Positions 1 through 9,631 are shown, numbered from the stretch's first letter. The stretch: 50,564 nucleotides of DNA from Streptomyces geranii (GCF_002954775.1 NZ_PJME01000061.1:1-50564); one strand, 5' to 3'. Program-made: numbers and translations. The notes: generated by a model from the letters alone, not told the origin.

Positions 1-33
1 CGCCCCCGCCGCCCCTGTTGATCCCCGTGTTGC

Positions 34-819
34 TCAGGCCGACGCCGGTGGGTACAGCGACCTCGGGAGTTGGGATGCCGCCGCCGCGTCCAGCAGCCAC
101 AGCGTGCGCTGTCTGCCGTACGCGCCCGCCGCCGGTGCCTGGATCTCGCCCGCTCCCGACAGCGCTATCGCCGCCGCCCCCGCCTTGTCCTCGCCCGCCG
201 CCAGCAGCCATACCTCCCTGGCCGCCCGGATCGCCGGGAGGGTCAGGGTGACTCGGGTCGGTGGGGGCTTCGGGGCGCCGTGGACTCCTACCACCGTGCG
301 GTCCGTTTCGCGGACCGCCGGTAGCTCCGGGAACAGGGACGCCACGTGCGTGTCCGGGCCCACGCCCAGCATCAGGACGTCGAACGTCGGGACCGGGCCG
401 TGGGTTTCCGGGCCCGCTGCCTTTGCCAGTTCCGCCGCGTACCCCTCCGCCGCCGCGTCCACGTCGGAGCCGTACGGGCCGTCCGACGCGGGCATGGCGT
501 GGACACGCGCCGGGTCCAGCGGCACCGCGTCCAGCAGTGCCGCCTTCGCCTGGGTGACGTTGCGGTCCGGGTCGCCCTCGGGCAGGAAGCGTTCGTCGCC
601 CCACCACAGGTCGAGCCGGGTCCAGTCGATCGCGTCCCGGGCCGGAGCCGAGGCCAGGGCGGCCAGCAGGCCATTGCCGTTCCGGCCGCCCGTGAGCACG
701 ATCGACGCCGAGCCGCGCGACGCCTGCGCGTCCACGATCTTCGTGATCAGACGGGCCGCCGCGGCCTCGGCCATCAGCTCCTTGTCGCGGTGGACGACCA
801 GCTGGGGTGCCGTACTCAC
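34..819 (-). CDS. pgl: 6-phosphogluconolactonase
   Basis: Hydrolyses 6-phosphogluconolactone to 6-phosphogluconate, the second step of the oxidative pentose phosphate pathway, in the cytoplasm. The 261-residue product has the SugarP_isomerase/DevB family marks: LTGGRNGNG near residues 42-50, WWGDER at 72-77 and a GPDTHVASLFP block in the C-terminal half. The usual form of that block is GPDGHTASLFP, so a Thr replaces the second Gly. The GTG start at 819 overlaps the opcA stop in a GTGA quartet, so translation is coupled. It is the last of five co-directional genes. A longer in-frame reading upstream is only antisense-like sequence inside opcA. Confidence 0.95.
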   Translation of the reverse strand: MSTAPQLVVHRDKELMAEAAAARLITKIVDAQASRGSASIVLTGGRNGNGLLAALASAPARDAIDWTRLDLWWGDERFLPEGDPDRNVTQAKAALLDAVPLDPARVHAMPASDGPYGSDVDAAAEGYAAELAKAAGPETHGPVPTFDVLMLGVGPDTHVASLFPELPAVRETDRTVVGVHGAPKPPPTRVTLTLPAIRAAREVWLLAAGEDKAGAAAIALSGAGEIQAPAAGAYGRQRTLWLLDAAAASQLPRSLYPPASA

Positions 820-1898
820 TTCGCCGACACCTTCTTCACCGGCGGCATCAGGGCCGGGGTCGCCCGGTCCGAGTCCTCCGCCACCGGTGGCTTCTTCGCC
901 GGTTCCAGTGCCAGCGCCGACGACGGTGCCGGAGTCGGCGCCGGCGCCGCCTTCGGCGGTACGGGGGCCGTCGAAGCCGTCAGTCGCTCCACCCCGAACC
1001 GCAACGCCGACGCGTACGTGTCGTCCGGGTCCAGGCGGCGCAGTTCCTCCGCCATCAGCTCGGACGTCTCGCGGCGCTTGAGCGCCACCGCGCGGTCCGG
1101 CTGGCCCTGGATGGAGAGGGTCGCCAGGGAGCCGTCGGCGCGGTCCAGGGTGATCGGGCCCGTGCTTGTGCGCATGCGGACCGCCGTCAGACCCGGGCCC
1201 GAGGACAGGGAACGCTTCACCGGGACGTCCAGGCGGTCCGCCAGCCACATCGCCAGCAGTTCGCAGCTCGGGTTGAACTCCTCGCCCTCCACCTCGACCG
1301 CGTCCACCTCGCAGGTGACCTGGTCCAGGGCGGCGGCCAGCATCGAGCGCCACGGGGTGATCCGGGTCCACGACAGGTCCGTGTCGCCCGGCGTGTACGC
1401 GTCCGCGCGTGCCGCCAGTTCACGTACCGGCTGCTCGGCCGCGTACGTGTCCGTCACCCTGCGCTGCGCCAGGGCGCCCAGCGGGTCCTTCGCCGGGTCC
1501 AGCGGGGCGTTCACCGGCCACCAGACGACGACCGGGGCGTCCGGCAGCAGCAGGGGGAGGACCACTGAGTCGGCGTGCTCCACCACCTCGCCGTACAGGC
1601 GCAGGACGACCGTCTCGCCGGTGCCCGCGTCCACGCCCACCCTGACCTCGGCGTCCAGGCGGGACGTCGTACGGTCGCGGGGGGAGCGGGAGACGCGCTT
1701 GACGACGACCAGGGTGCGTGAGGGGTGCTCGCGCGAGGCGTCGTTCGCGGCCTTCAGGGCGTCGTACGCGTTCTCCTCGTCGGTGACGATGACGAGGGTC
1801 AGCACCATGCCTACGGCCGGGGTGCCGATGGCACGCCGCCCCTTCACCAGCGCCTTGTTGACCTTGCTGGCCGTGGTGTCCGTGAGGTCTATTTTCAT
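816..1898 (-). CDS. opcA: Glucose-6-phosphate dehydrogenase assembly protein OpcA
   Basis: OpcA is the partner protein needed for full activity of glucose-6-phosphate dehydrogenase in actinobacteria and cyanobacteria. The 360-residue sequence starts MKIDLTDTTASKVNKAL and has the conserved SRTLVVVKR and PDAPVVVWWPVNAP blocks of the family. The ATG start overlaps the zwf stop (ATGA) and its own stop overlaps the pgl start, which fits the stoichiometric production expected for an assembly partner. A Pro/Ala-rich tail follows the conserved domain (about the last 45 residues) and is probably disordered. Confidence 0.95.
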   Translation of the reverse strand: MKIDLTDTTASKVNKALVKGRRAIGTPAVGMVLTLVIVTDEENAYDALKAANDASREHPSRTLVVVKRVSRSPRDRTTSRLDAEVRVGVDAGTGETVVLRLYGEVVEHADSVVLPLLLPDAPVVVWWPVNAPLDPAKDPLGALAQRRVTDTYAAEQPVRELAARADAYTPGDTDLSWTRITPWRSMLAAALDQVTCEVDAVEVEGEEFNPSCELLAMWLADRLDVPVKRSLSSGPGLTAVRMRTSTGPITLDRADGSLATLSIQGQPDRAVALKRRETSELMAEELRRLDPDDTYASALRFGVERLTASTAPVPPKAAPAPTPAPSSALALEPAKKPPVAEDSDRATPALMPPVKKVSAK

Positions 1899-3418
1899 GG
1901 GCGCCGCCAGCTCCGTCCGTCTCGTTCGAGCATTTCGTCGGCCTCGACGGGACCCCAGGTGCCCGAGGGGTACTGGGCGGGCTTGCCGTGCTTGTCCCAG
2001 TACTGCTCGATCGGGTCGAGGATCCGCCAGGACAGCTCGACCTCCTCCGTACGCGGGAAGAGGTTGGAGTCGCCCAGGAGGACGTCCAGGATCAGGCGCT
2101 CGTACGCCTCGGGGCTGGACTCCGTGAAGGACTCGCCGTACGCGAAGTCCATCGACACGTCCCGGATCTCCATCGAGGTGCCGGGCACCTTGGAGCCGAA
2201 GCGGACCGTGATGCCCTCGTCGGGCTGGACGCGGATGACGATCGCGTTCTGGCCCAGCTCCTCCGTCGCCGTGTGGTCGAAGGGGGAGTGCGGTGCCCGC
2301 TGGAAGACCACCGCGATCTCCGTCACCCGGCGGCCCAGGCGCTTGCCCGTACGCAGGTAGAAGGGGACGCCCGCCCAGCGGCGGTTGTCCACCTCGACCT
2401 TGATCGCCGCGTACGTGTCGGTCTTCGACTTGGGGTCGATGCCGTCTTCCTGGAGGTAGCCGATGGCCTTCTCGCCGCCCTGCCAGCCCGCCGCGTACTG
2501 TCCGCGGACGGTGTCGGCGCCCAGGTCCTGCGGGAGCTTGACCGCGCCGAGGACCTTGGTCTTCTCGGCGGCCAGCGCGTCCGCGTCGAAGGACGCGGGC
2601 TCCTCCATGGCCGTCAGGGCCAGCAGCTGGAGCAGGTGGTTCTGGATGACGTCACGGGCCGCGCCGATGCCGTCGTAGTAACCGGCCCGGCCGCCGATGC
2701 CGATGTCCTCGGCCATCGTGATCTGAATGTGGTCGACATACGACCGGTTCCAGATCGGCTCGAACATCTGGTTGGCGAAGCGGAGCGCCAGGATGTTCTG
2801 GACGGTCTCCTTGCCGAGGTAGTGGTCGATCCGGAAGACCTGATCCGGGGCGAACACCTCTTCGACGGTCGTGTTCAGCTCTTCCGCCGACTTGAGGTCG
2901 TGGCCGAAGGGCTTCTCGATGACCGCGCGCCGCCAGGAGCCGTTGTCCTGGTCCGCCAGACCGTGCTTCTTGAGCTGCTTGATGACCACCGGGAAGGCGG
3001 ACGGCGGCACCGAGAGGTAGAAGGCGAAGTTGCCGCCCGTCCCCTGCGCCTTGTCCAGCTCGTCGATGGTCGAGCGCAGCCGCTCGAAGGACTCGTCGTC
3101 GTCGAAGGTGCCCTGGACGAAGCGCATCCCCTGGATGAGCTGCTGCCAGACCTCCTCGCGGAACGGCGTACGGGCGTGCTCCTTGACGGCGTCATGGACC
3201 TCCGCCGCGAAGTCCTCGTTCGCCCACTCGCGCCGGGCGAAGCCGACGAGCGAGAAACCTGGTGGCAGCAACCCGCGGTTGGCGAGGTCGTACACGGCAG
3301 GCATCAGCTTCTTGCGTGACAGGTCGCCGGTGACCCCGAAGATGACCAGGCCCGACGGCCCCGCGATACGCGGGAGCCGTCGGTCTGCGGGGTCACGCAG
3401 CGGGTTGCTGCTTGACAA
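1895..3418 (-). CDS. zwf: Glucose-6-phosphate 1-dehydrogenase
   Basis: Oxidises glucose-6-phosphate to 6-phosphogluconolactone with NADP. The nucleotide-binding motif GVTGDLSRKK lies at residues 28-37. The catalytic RIDHYLGKE block is near residue 198, and EKPFGHD lies shortly before it. I placed the start at a TTG at 3418, five bases after the tal stop. A GGAGGG ribosome site lies 8 bases upstream and the resulting 507 residues match the usual family length. The open frame continues further upstream but only as out-of-frame tal sequence. It is followed by opcA with an ATGA overlap. Confidence 0.95.
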   Translation of the reverse strand: MSSSNPLRDPADRRLPRIAGPSGLVIFGVTGDLSRKKLMPAVYDLANRGLLPPGFSLVGFARREWANEDFAAEVHDAVKEHARTPFREEVWQQLIQGMRFVQGTFDDDESFERLRSTIDELDKAQGTGGNFAFYLSVPPSAFPVVIKQLKKHGLADQDNGSWRRAVIEKPFGHDLKSAEELNTTVEEVFAPDQVFRIDHYLGKETVQNILALRFANQMFEPIWNRSYVDHIQITMAEDIGIGGRAGYYDGIGAARDVIQNHLLQLLALTAMEEPASFDADALAAEKTKVLGAVKLPQDLGADTVRGQYAAGWQGGEKAIGYLQEDGIDPKSKTDTYAAIKVEVDNRRWAGVPFYLRTGKRLGRRVTEIAVVFQRAPHSPFDHTATEELGQNAIVIRVQPDEGITVRFGSKVPGTSMEIRDVSMDFAYGESFTESSPEAYERLILDVLLGDSNLFPRTEEVELSWRILDPIEQYWDKHGKPAQYPSGTWGPVEADEMLERDGRSWRRP

Positions 3419-3422
3419 GGTC

Positions 3423-4541
3423 TCAGCCCTCCGAAGGGGCGAGGCGCGCGAGTTCCGCCTCGGTCGACTTGAGCAGGTCGGTCCAGGACGCCTCGAACTT
3501 CTCGACGCCCTCGTCCTCAAGGAGCTGGACCACGTCGTCGTACGAGATCCCGAGCTTCTCGACCGCGTCGAGTTCCGCACGGGACTGCTCGTACGTACCG
3601 GCGATGGTGTTGCCGGTGATCTGACCGTGGTCCTCGGTGGCGAACAGGGTCGCCTCCGGCATGGTGTTCACGGTGTTCGGCGCGGCCAGGTCGTCGACGT
3701 ACAGGGTGTCCTTGTACGCCGGGTCCTTGACGCCGGTCGAGGCCCACAGCGGACGCTGCTTGTTGGCCTGCGCCTTGTCGAGGGCCGACCAGCGGTCCGT
3801 GGAGAAGACCTCCTCGTACGCCTGGTAGGCGAGCCGCGCGTTGGCCAGACCGGCCTTGCCGCGGGCGGCCTTGGCCTCGTCGGTGCCCAGGGCGTCGATC
3901 CGCTTGTCGATCTCGGTGTCCACGCGGGACACGAAGAAGGACGCCACGGAGTGGATCTTCGACAGGTCCAGGCCGCGGTCCTTGGCCTTCTCCAGACCGG
4001 CCAGGTACGCCTCCATGACCTCGCGGTAGCGCGCCAGCGAGAAGATCAGCGTGACGTTGACGCTGATCCCGAGGCCGATGACCTCGGTGATCGCCGGGAG
4101 ACCCGCCTTGGTGGCCGGGATCTTGATCAGGGTGTTCGGCCGGTCCACCAGCCAGGCCAGCTGCTTGGCCTCGGCGACGGTCGCGGTGGTGTTGTGGGCG
4201 AGACGGGGGTCGACCTCGATCGACACCCGGCCGTCCTGGCCCTGCGTCGAGTCGAAGACCGGGCGCAGGATGTCGGCGGCGTCACGGACGTCCGCCGTCG
4301 TGATCATGCGGATGGCCTCTTCGACGGTGACCTTGCGGGCGGCCAGCTCGGTGAGCTGCTGCTCGTAGCCGTCACCGCTGCTGATGGCCTTCTGGAAGAT
4401 CGACGGGTTGGTGGTGACGCCCACGACGTGCTGCTGGTCGATCAGCTCGGCGAGGTTGCCGGACGTGATCCGCTGGCGCGACAGGTCGTCCAGCCAGATC
4501 GCGACGCCTTCCTCGGAGAGGCGCTTGAGTGCGTCTGTCAT
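3423..4541 (-). CDS. tal: Transaldolase
   Basis: Transfers a dihydroxyacetone unit between sugar phosphates in the non-oxidative pentose phosphate pathway. The 372-residue protein is of the long actinobacterial type. VGVTTNPSIFQKA is in the N-terminal part, the Schiff-base lysine sits in LIKIPATKAG near residue 140, and SVNVTLIFS follows. It lies 42 bases downstream of tkt and 4 bases upstream of the zwf TTG start, so the three are almost certainly co-transcribed. Confidence 0.96.
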   Translation of the reverse strand: MTDALKRLSEEGVAIWLDDLSRQRITSGNLAELIDQQHVVGVTTNPSIFQKAISSGDGYEQQLTELAARKVTVEEAIRMITTADVRDAADILRPVFDSTQGQDGRVSIEVDPRLAHNTTATVAEAKQLAWLVDRPNTLIKIPATKAGLPAITEVIGLGISVNVTLIFSLARYREVMEAYLAGLEKAKDRGLDLSKIHSVASFFVSRVDTEIDKRIDALGTDEAKAARGKAGLANARLAYQAYEEVFSTDRWSALDKAQANKQRPLWASTGVKDPAYKDTLYVDDLAAPNTVNTMPEATLFATEDHGQITGNTIAGTYEQSRAELDAVEKLGISYDDVVQLLEDEGVEKFEASWTDLLKSTEAELARLAPSEG

Positions 4542-4583
4542 GGAAAATGCATCTCCTACGAGTCGTTGTGTCGGCGTTCAGCG

Positions 4584-6671
4584 TCAGCGCTGGGCTGCGG
4601 CGATCGATTCCTTGGCCTTCGCGGCCACGTTCTCGGCAGTGAAGCCGAACTCCTGGAAGAGGACCTTGCCGTCGGCCGAAGCACCGAAGTGCTCCAGGGA
4701 AACGATGCGGCCCGCGTCCCCGACGTACTTGTGCCAGGTGAGACCGATACCGGCCTCGACGGAGACCCGCGCCTTCACGGCGGCCGGGAGAACGCTCTCG
4801 CGGTACTCCGGGGACTGCTCCTCGAACCACTCCACCGACGGCATCGACACCACGCGCGTGGGTGTGCCCTCGGCCTCCAGCAGCTCACGCGCGGCGACCG
4901 CGACGTGCACCTCGGAGCCGGTCGCGATCAGCACGACCTCGGGGGTGCCGGTGGACGCCTCGAAGAGGACGTAACCGCCCTTGACGGTGTCCTCGTTGGG
5001 CTCGTACGTCGGCACACCCTGCCGGGTCAGCGCCAGACCGTGCGGCTTGGAGACGCCGTACTCGCGCTTGCCGCGCCGCAGGATCTCGCGCCAGGCGATG
5101 GCGGTCTCGTTGGCGTCCGCCGGGCGGACCACGTTCAGCCCCGGGATGGCTCGCAGCGACGCGATGTGCTCAACCGGCTGGTGGGTCGGGCCGTCCTCGC
5201 CGAGGCCGATGGAGTCGTGCGTCCACACGTACGTCACCGGCACGTGCATCAGCGCGGAGAGGCGCACCGCGTTGCGCATGTAGTCGGAGAAGACGAGGAA
5301 AGTACCGCCGTAGATACGGGTGTTGCCGTGCAGCGCGATGCCGTTCATCTCGGCGGCCATCGAGTGCTCGCGGATGCCGAAGTGGATCGTGCGGCCGTAA
5401 GGGTCCGCCTCCGGCAGCGGGTTGTCCGCCGGGAGGAACGAACTCGACGCGTCGATCGTGGTGTTGTTGGAGCCGGCCAGGTCGGCCGAGCCGCCCCACA
5501 GCTCCGGGATGATCGCGCCCAGCGCCTGGAGGACCTTGCCGGACGCGGCACGCGTCGCGACACCCTTGCCCGCCTCGAAGACCGGGAGCTTCTCCTCCCA
5601 GCCCTTGGGCAGTTCACCCGCGGCGATACGGTCGAACTCGGCGGCGCGCTCCGCGTTGTTGTCGCGCCACTCCTGGAACGACTTCTCCCACTCGGCCTTG
5701 GCCTGACGGCCGCGCTCCAGGGCCTCACGCGTGTGGTTCAGCACCGCGTCCGAGACCTCGAAGGACTGCTCCGGGTCGAAGCCGAGGACGCGCTTGGTGG
5801 CCGCGACCTCGTCGTCGCCGAGCGCCGAGCCGTGCGCGGCCTCGGTGTTCTGGGCGTTCGGGGCCGGCCAGGCGATGATCGAGCGCATCGCGATGAACGA
5901 CGGCTTGTCCGTCACCTTCTTGGCGGCCTGCACGGCGTTGTAGATGGCGTGCGGGTCGAGGTCGCCGTCCGGCTTCGGGGCGATCCGCTGGACGTGCCAG
6001 CCGTACGCCTCGTACCGCTTGGCGACGTCCTCGGAGACGGCCGTCTCGGTGTCGCCCTCGATCGAGATGTGGTTGTCGTCCCACAGCAGGACCAGGTTGC
6101 CGAGCTTCTGGTGGCCGGCCAGCGAGGACGCCTCCGCGGAGATGCCCTCCTGGAGGCAGCCGTCACCGGCGATCGCGAAGATGAAGTGGTCGAACGGGGA
6201 CTCCCCTTCGGGTGCCTCCGGGTCGAACAGACCACGCTCGTAGCGGGCCGCCATGGCCATTCCGACGGCGTTGGCGACACCCTGGCCGAGCGGACCGGTC
6301 GTCGTCTCGACGCCCGTCGTGTGCCCGTACTCGGGGTGGCCGGGGGTCTTGGAGCCCCACGTCCGGAACGCCTTCAGGTCATCCAGCTCCAGGCCGAAAC
6401 CGGCCAGGTACAGCTGGGTGTAGAGGGTCAGGGACGAGTGTCCTGCGGACAGCACGAAACGGTCGCGCCCGACCCAGTCGGCGTCCGCCGGGTCGTGCCG
6501 CATCACCTTCTGGAAGAGGGTGTACGCGGCGGGGGCCAGGCTCATCGCCGTACCGGGATGGCCGTTGCCGACCTTCTGTACGGCATCGGCGGCCAGGACG
6601 CGGGCGGTGTCGACGGCCCGCTGGTCCAACTCGGTCCACTCGAGGTCTGTGGTGGTCGGCTTGGTGCTCAC
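4584..6671 (-). CDS. tkt: Transketolase
   Basis: Thiamine-diphosphate enzyme moving two-carbon units in the non-oxidative pentose phosphate pathway. The 695-residue protein has GNGHPGTAMSLAP near residue 36, the GDGCLQEG thiamine-binding region, DDNHISIEGDTE, and the central DSIGLGEDGPTHQP histidine motif. The start is GTG at 6671. A GGAG stretch lies about 14 bases upstream, which is far for a ribosome site, so a start a few codons away is possible. It is the first gene of the operon and is divergent from ctaB. Confidence 0.97.
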   Translation of the reverse strand: MSTKPTTTDLEWTELDQRAVDTARVLAADAVQKVGNGHPGTAMSLAPAAYTLFQKVMRHDPADADWVGRDRFVLSAGHSSLTLYTQLYLAGFGLELDDLKAFRTWGSKTPGHPEYGHTTGVETTTGPLGQGVANAVGMAMAARYERGLFDPEAPEGESPFDHFIFAIAGDGCLQEGISAEASSLAGHQKLGNLVLLWDDNHISIEGDTETAVSEDVAKRYEAYGWHVQRIAPKPDGDLDPHAIYNAVQAAKKVTDKPSFIAMRSIIAWPAPNAQNTEAAHGSALGDDEVAATKRVLGFDPEQSFEVSDAVLNHTREALERGRQAKAEWEKSFQEWRDNNAERAAEFDRIAAGELPKGWEEKLPVFEAGKGVATRAASGKVLQALGAIIPELWGGSADLAGSNNTTIDASSSFLPADNPLPEADPYGRTIHFGIREHSMAAEMNGIALHGNTRIYGGTFLVFSDYMRNAVRLSALMHVPVTYVWTHDSIGLGEDGPTHQPVEHIASLRAIPGLNVVRPADANETAIAWREILRRGKREYGVSKPHGLALTRQGVPTYEPNEDTVKGGYVLFEASTGTPEVVLIATGSEVHVAVAARELLEAEGTPTRVVSMPSVEWFEEQSPEYRESVLPAAVKARVSVEAGIGLTWHKYVGDAGRIVSLEHFGASADGKVLFQEFGFTAENVAAKAKESIAAAQR

Positions 6672-7030
6672 CCTGGGTCAGGGCTCCTCTCCACATGTCT
6701 AATGCCGGCGTCCTCGGTGTCCACCGGCTGCCGGGGGCTGACACCCTCGGCCTTTGTCGAGCCTACCCTCGTAAGAACGTGCAGTATTTCGAGTCATTCC
6801 AGACTGCCGGGACTGCTTCGGATCCGCCTCCCGACCACTGCCGGACTGCAATACGAAGCAGGTCGCCCGAGCGCTCAATCGAGCCATGTCACGCCCATCA
6901 CAAACCACCCCTCAACACGACCCCACCCCCGCGAAGGGCGGGGTCTGGGCAACGTCTAGAGTGGCGTGGTAAGCGCGAGCCGTTACCGGGACTTCACATC
7001 CGGGGGCTTGTTGGAATGTCTCTGTCAGGG
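6672..7030. promoter_or_regulatory. Divergent promoter region between tkt and ctaB
   Basis: A 359-base stretch without a gene between two divergent starts. A TAGAGT -10-like hexamer lies at 6957-6962 facing ctaB. An imperfect GC-rich inverted repeat lies at about 6920-6946. On the minus strand a TAGGCT hexamer near 6760 and a TTAGACA stretch near 6697-6703 are possible -10 elements for tkt. I saw no open frame with Streptomyces codon bias and no recognisable operator. Confidence 0.4.
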
Positions 7031-7996
7031 GTGTGCGTGACGGCCGTTGAATCCCGTCCAGCGGGGATGACCGGGACGAGCCGGGGCCAGGGTCAGAGCC
7101 GGAGCCGACGGCCGTTCGGGGCCCGGGTCATGGCGTTCGTTGCCCTCACCAAGCCGCGGATCATCGAGCTGCTGCTCATCACCACGGTTCCGGTGATGTT
7201 CCTTGCCGAGCAGGGCGTCCCGGACCTGGGACTGGTCCTCCTCACCTGCCTCGGCGGCTATCTCTCCGCGGGCGGCGCCAACGCGCTCAACATGTACATC
7301 GACCGTGACATCGACGCGCTGATGGACCGCACGTCGCAGCGTCCGCTGGTCACCGGCATGGTCAGCCCGCGCGAGTGCCTTGCCTTCGGCATCACCCTCG
7401 CCGTCGCCTCGACCCTGCTCTTCGGCCTCACGGTCAACTGGCTGTCGGCCTGGCTGTCGCTGGGTGCCCTCCTCTTTTACGTGGTCATTTACACGATGAT
7501 CCTCAAGCGGCGTACGTCGCAGAACATCGTGTGGGGCGGTATCGCGGGCTGTATGCCGGTCCTCATCGGCTGGTCCGCCGTCACGAACTCGCTCTCCTGG
7601 GCGCCGCTGATCCTCTTCCTGGTCATCTTCTTCTGGACCCCGCCGCACTACTGGCCGCTGTCCATGAAGGTGCGGGACGACTACGCGCGCGTGGGTGTGC
7701 CGATGCTTCCCGTCATCGCCTCCAACAAGACGGTCGCCCGGCAGATCGTGGCGTACAGCTGGGCGATGGTCGCGGTCTCGCTGCTGCTCACTCCGCTCGG
7801 TTACACCGGCTGGTTCTATACGTCGGTGGCGCTGGCGGCGGGTGGGTGGTGGCTGTGGGAGGCGCATGCCTTGCAGGGGCGGGCGCGGGCTGAGTCGACG
7901 GGCGTCAAGCTCAAGGAGATGCGGCTGTTCCACTGGTCGATCACCTATGTGTCGCTGCTGTTTGTTGCCGTGGCTGTGGATCCCTTCCTGCGGTAG
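7031..7996 (+). CDS. ctaB: Protoheme IX farnesyltransferase (heme O synthase)
   Basis: UbiA-family membrane prenyltransferase that attaches a farnesyl group to heme b to make heme O, the precursor of heme A for aa3 oxidase. The Asp-rich prenyl-diphosphate site NMYIDRDIDALMDRT is present, as is the cytoplasmic loop YTMILKRRTSQNIVWGG. Several hydrophobic helices span the rest, and the protein ends AVDPFLR. I chose GTG at 7031 (321 residues, MCVTAVESRP) because homologues begin this way as I recall them. ATG at 7016 is an alternative and neither has a strong ribosome site. The partner ctaA is 2.4 kb away on the other strand. Confidence 0.93.
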   Translation: MCVTAVESRPAGMTGTSRGQGQSRSRRPFGARVMAFVALTKPRIIELLLITTVPVMFLAEQGVPDLGLVLLTCLGGYLSAGGANALNMYIDRDIDALMDRTSQRPLVTGMVSPRECLAFGITLAVASTLLFGLTVNWLSAWLSLGALLFYVVIYTMILKRRTSQNIVWGGIAGCMPVLIGWSAVTNSLSWAPLILFLVIFFWTPPHYWPLSMKVRDDYARVGVPMLPVIASNKTVARQIVAYSWAMVAVSLLLTPLGYTGWFYTSVALAAGGWWLWEAHALQGRARAESTGVKLKEMRLFHWSITYVSLLFVAVAVDPFLR

Positions 7997-8010
7997 GTCG
8001 GGTGCGGCGC

Positions 8011-8053
8011 CGTCGTGGCTGGTCGCGCAGTTCCCCGCGCCCCTTTGGGGCGC
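8011..8053 (+). repeat. Dispersed intergenic repeat, copy A, ending in a hairpin
   Basis: Positions 8011-8044 match 31709-31742 with one mismatch and are identical to 47030-47063. The core reads GTCGCGCAGTTCCCCGCGCC. Here its right end forms a hairpin GCGCCCC-TTT-GGGGCGC (8037-8053) just after ctaB, which may end the ctaB transcript. This looks like a short Streptomyces-type intergenic repeat. No coding role is apparent. Confidence 0.85.
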
Positions 8054-8132
8054 TCCTGTGAGCGGCGTTTCGTGGCCAAGGCCACTTGCCCTGCCGTCGC
8101 CAGGCCGTCTACCCGTCGGTAGCATCCTGGGC

Positions 8133-8447
8133 ATGGCAGATACGCAGGAGCGGACGGTGGCCAGGCTGGCCAAGCGGATCAACGGGTTCGCCAAGCAGCA
8201 CGGTGGGGCCGAGGGGCAGGTGGCGTACATCGGGGAGCGTGGGGCCCGGATCGTGCTCGTCGGGGAGGACGGTGCCTGGGGCGACCTCGTGGCTCCCACG
8301 TACGCCGTCGCGCAGCAGGCCGTCGAGAAGGCCGGGATCACTGTCCACGAGGACTTCGACGGCGAGTTCGCGGCCAAGGTGACGACCGGGCCGTACGAGT
8401 GGACGCGCATGGCGGGAATCCAGGTGGGCGGGCCGAGCAACACCTGA
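8133..8447 (+). CDS. Conserved small protein of unknown function
   Basis: A 104-residue soluble protein, basic at the N terminus (MADTQERTVARLAKRINGFA) with an alternating alpha/beta pattern: AYIGERGARIVLVGEDGAWGD, then PTYAVAQQAVEKAGITV and the tail TRMAGIQVGG. No signal peptide or membrane segment is visible. I do not recognise a family and assign no function. Codon use matches the neighbours. The start ATG at 8133 is the first in a stretch of good codon bias, and the upstream extension of the frame covers the dispersed repeat and is not coding. The next gene begins 59 bases downstream. Confidence 0.8.
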   Translation: MADTQERTVARLAKRINGFAKQHGGAEGQVAYIGERGARIVLVGEDGAWGDLVAPTYAVAQQAVEKAGITVHEDFDGEFAAKVTTGPYEWTRMAGIQVGGPSNT

Positions 8448-8506
8448 CAGTCGGTTCACCCGTTAGGACCGTAGGAACACACACGGTCCAGCCACGGGGA
8501 GCCCGG

Positions 8507-9613
8507 ATGATCGAAACGCCGTCCCTCGTGGACCAGTACTGCCACGGCGTACTGCGGACAGAGCTGGGTCTCGGCACCTTCGAGGCCCAGCTCGCGCGTA
8601 CCGAGGGTCCGCCCGCCGCCGGCACCACCTTCTTCGACACCCAGACCGGGTTCGCCGTACGCCGCTGGTGCCCCCCGCTGCTCGGCCTGGAACCGCACGC
8701 TGCCCCCGCCCGTTATCTGGCCCGGCGTCGTGAACTCGGCGTACTGGAGTCGGGCCGGAGGCTGCTGCGGGGCAGCGGAATCACGACATATCTGGTCGAC
8801 GCCGGACTGCCCGGCGACCTCACCGGACCCGGTGAGATGGCCTCCGCCGGAGCCGCCGAGGCTCATGAGATCGTCCGGCTCGAACTCCTGGCCGAACAGG
8901 TCGCCGACACCTCCGGCACGGTCGAGTCCTTCCTCGCCAACCTCGCCGAGTCGGTGCACGGCGCGGCCACCAGTGCCGTCGCCTTCACCTCCGTGGCGGG
9001 CTTACGGCACGGACTGGCGCTCGCGCCCGATCCGCCGGGACCCGGGGAGGTGCGGGGCGCGGCGGGCCGCTGGCTGGCCGGGCGCCGGGTCGGCGGCGCG
9101 CTCAGCGACCCGGTGCTGCTGCGCCATCTGCTGTGGATCGCGGTCGCCTCGGGCCTGCCCCTCCAACTGCACGCCGGGCTCGGCGAACCGGGCCTGCGCA
9201 TCGACCGCACCGACCCGGTCCTGCTCACCGACTTCGCCCGCTCCACGGCCGGGCTCGGCACGGACCTGGTCCTGCTCCACGGGTACCCGTACCACCGCCA
9301 CGCGGCCCACCTCGCCGGTGTCTTCCCGCATGTGTACGCCGACCTGGGCGCGGCCCTCGTCCGTACCGGCGCCCGGGCCGCAGCCGTCCTCGCCGAGATC
9401 CTGGAACTCGCTCCCTTCGGCAAGATCCTCTTCTCCAGCGGCGCCCAGGGCCTGCCCGAACTCCATGTGGTGGGCGCCCGGCTCTTCCGCGAGGCCCTGG
9501 GACGGGTGCTCGGCGGCTGGGTCGCCGAGGGGGCGTGGTCGCTGGGGGACGCGCAACGGGTGGCGGGACTGATCGCGGCGGGGAACGCCCGGCGGGTGTA
9601 CGGGGTGGGGTGA
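8507..9613 (+). CDS. Amidohydrolase-like protein lacking the usual catalytic Asp
   Basis: A 368-residue protein resembling the amidohydrolase 2 (TIM-barrel metal hydrolase) family. It has an N-terminal VDQYCHG (D-x-x-x-H type metal site), a central LPLQLHAGLGEPG and LVLLHGYPYHRHAAHL, then AELPFGKILFSSGAQGLPEL-like sequence near residue 310. In typical members the last block reads LFGTDA or LFGSDA, with Asp as a catalytic and metal residue; here it reads LFSSGA. The protein may therefore be inactive on classical substrates or use a different residue. ATG at 8507 has GGGGAG 5 bases upstream. The next gene follows after 18 bases, so the two may be co-transcribed. Confidence 0.8.
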   Translation: MIETPSLVDQYCHGVLRTELGLGTFEAQLARTEGPPAAGTTFFDTQTGFAVRRWCPPLLGLEPHAAPARYLARRRELGVLESGRRLLRGSGITTYLVDAGLPGDLTGPGEMASAGAAEAHEIVRLELLAEQVADTSGTVESFLANLAESVHGAATSAVAFTSVAGLRHGLALAPDPPGPGEVRGAAGRWLAGRRVGGALSDPVLLRHLLWIAVASGLPLQLHAGLGEPGLRIDRTDPVLLTDFARSTAGLGTDLVLLHGYPYHRHAAHLAGVFPHVYADLGAALVRTGARAAAVLAEILELAPFGKILFSSGAQGLPELHVVGARLFREALGRVLGGWVAEGAWSLGDAQRVAGLIAAGNARRVYGVG

Positions 9614-9631
9614 GCTGTACAGACTCTGGGC

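Noticed and set aside
3030..6959. 1309-codon open frame on the plus strand
   Set aside because: It is antisense to zwf, tal and tkt, whose products are unmistakable. Long open shadows are usual in such GC-rich DNA.
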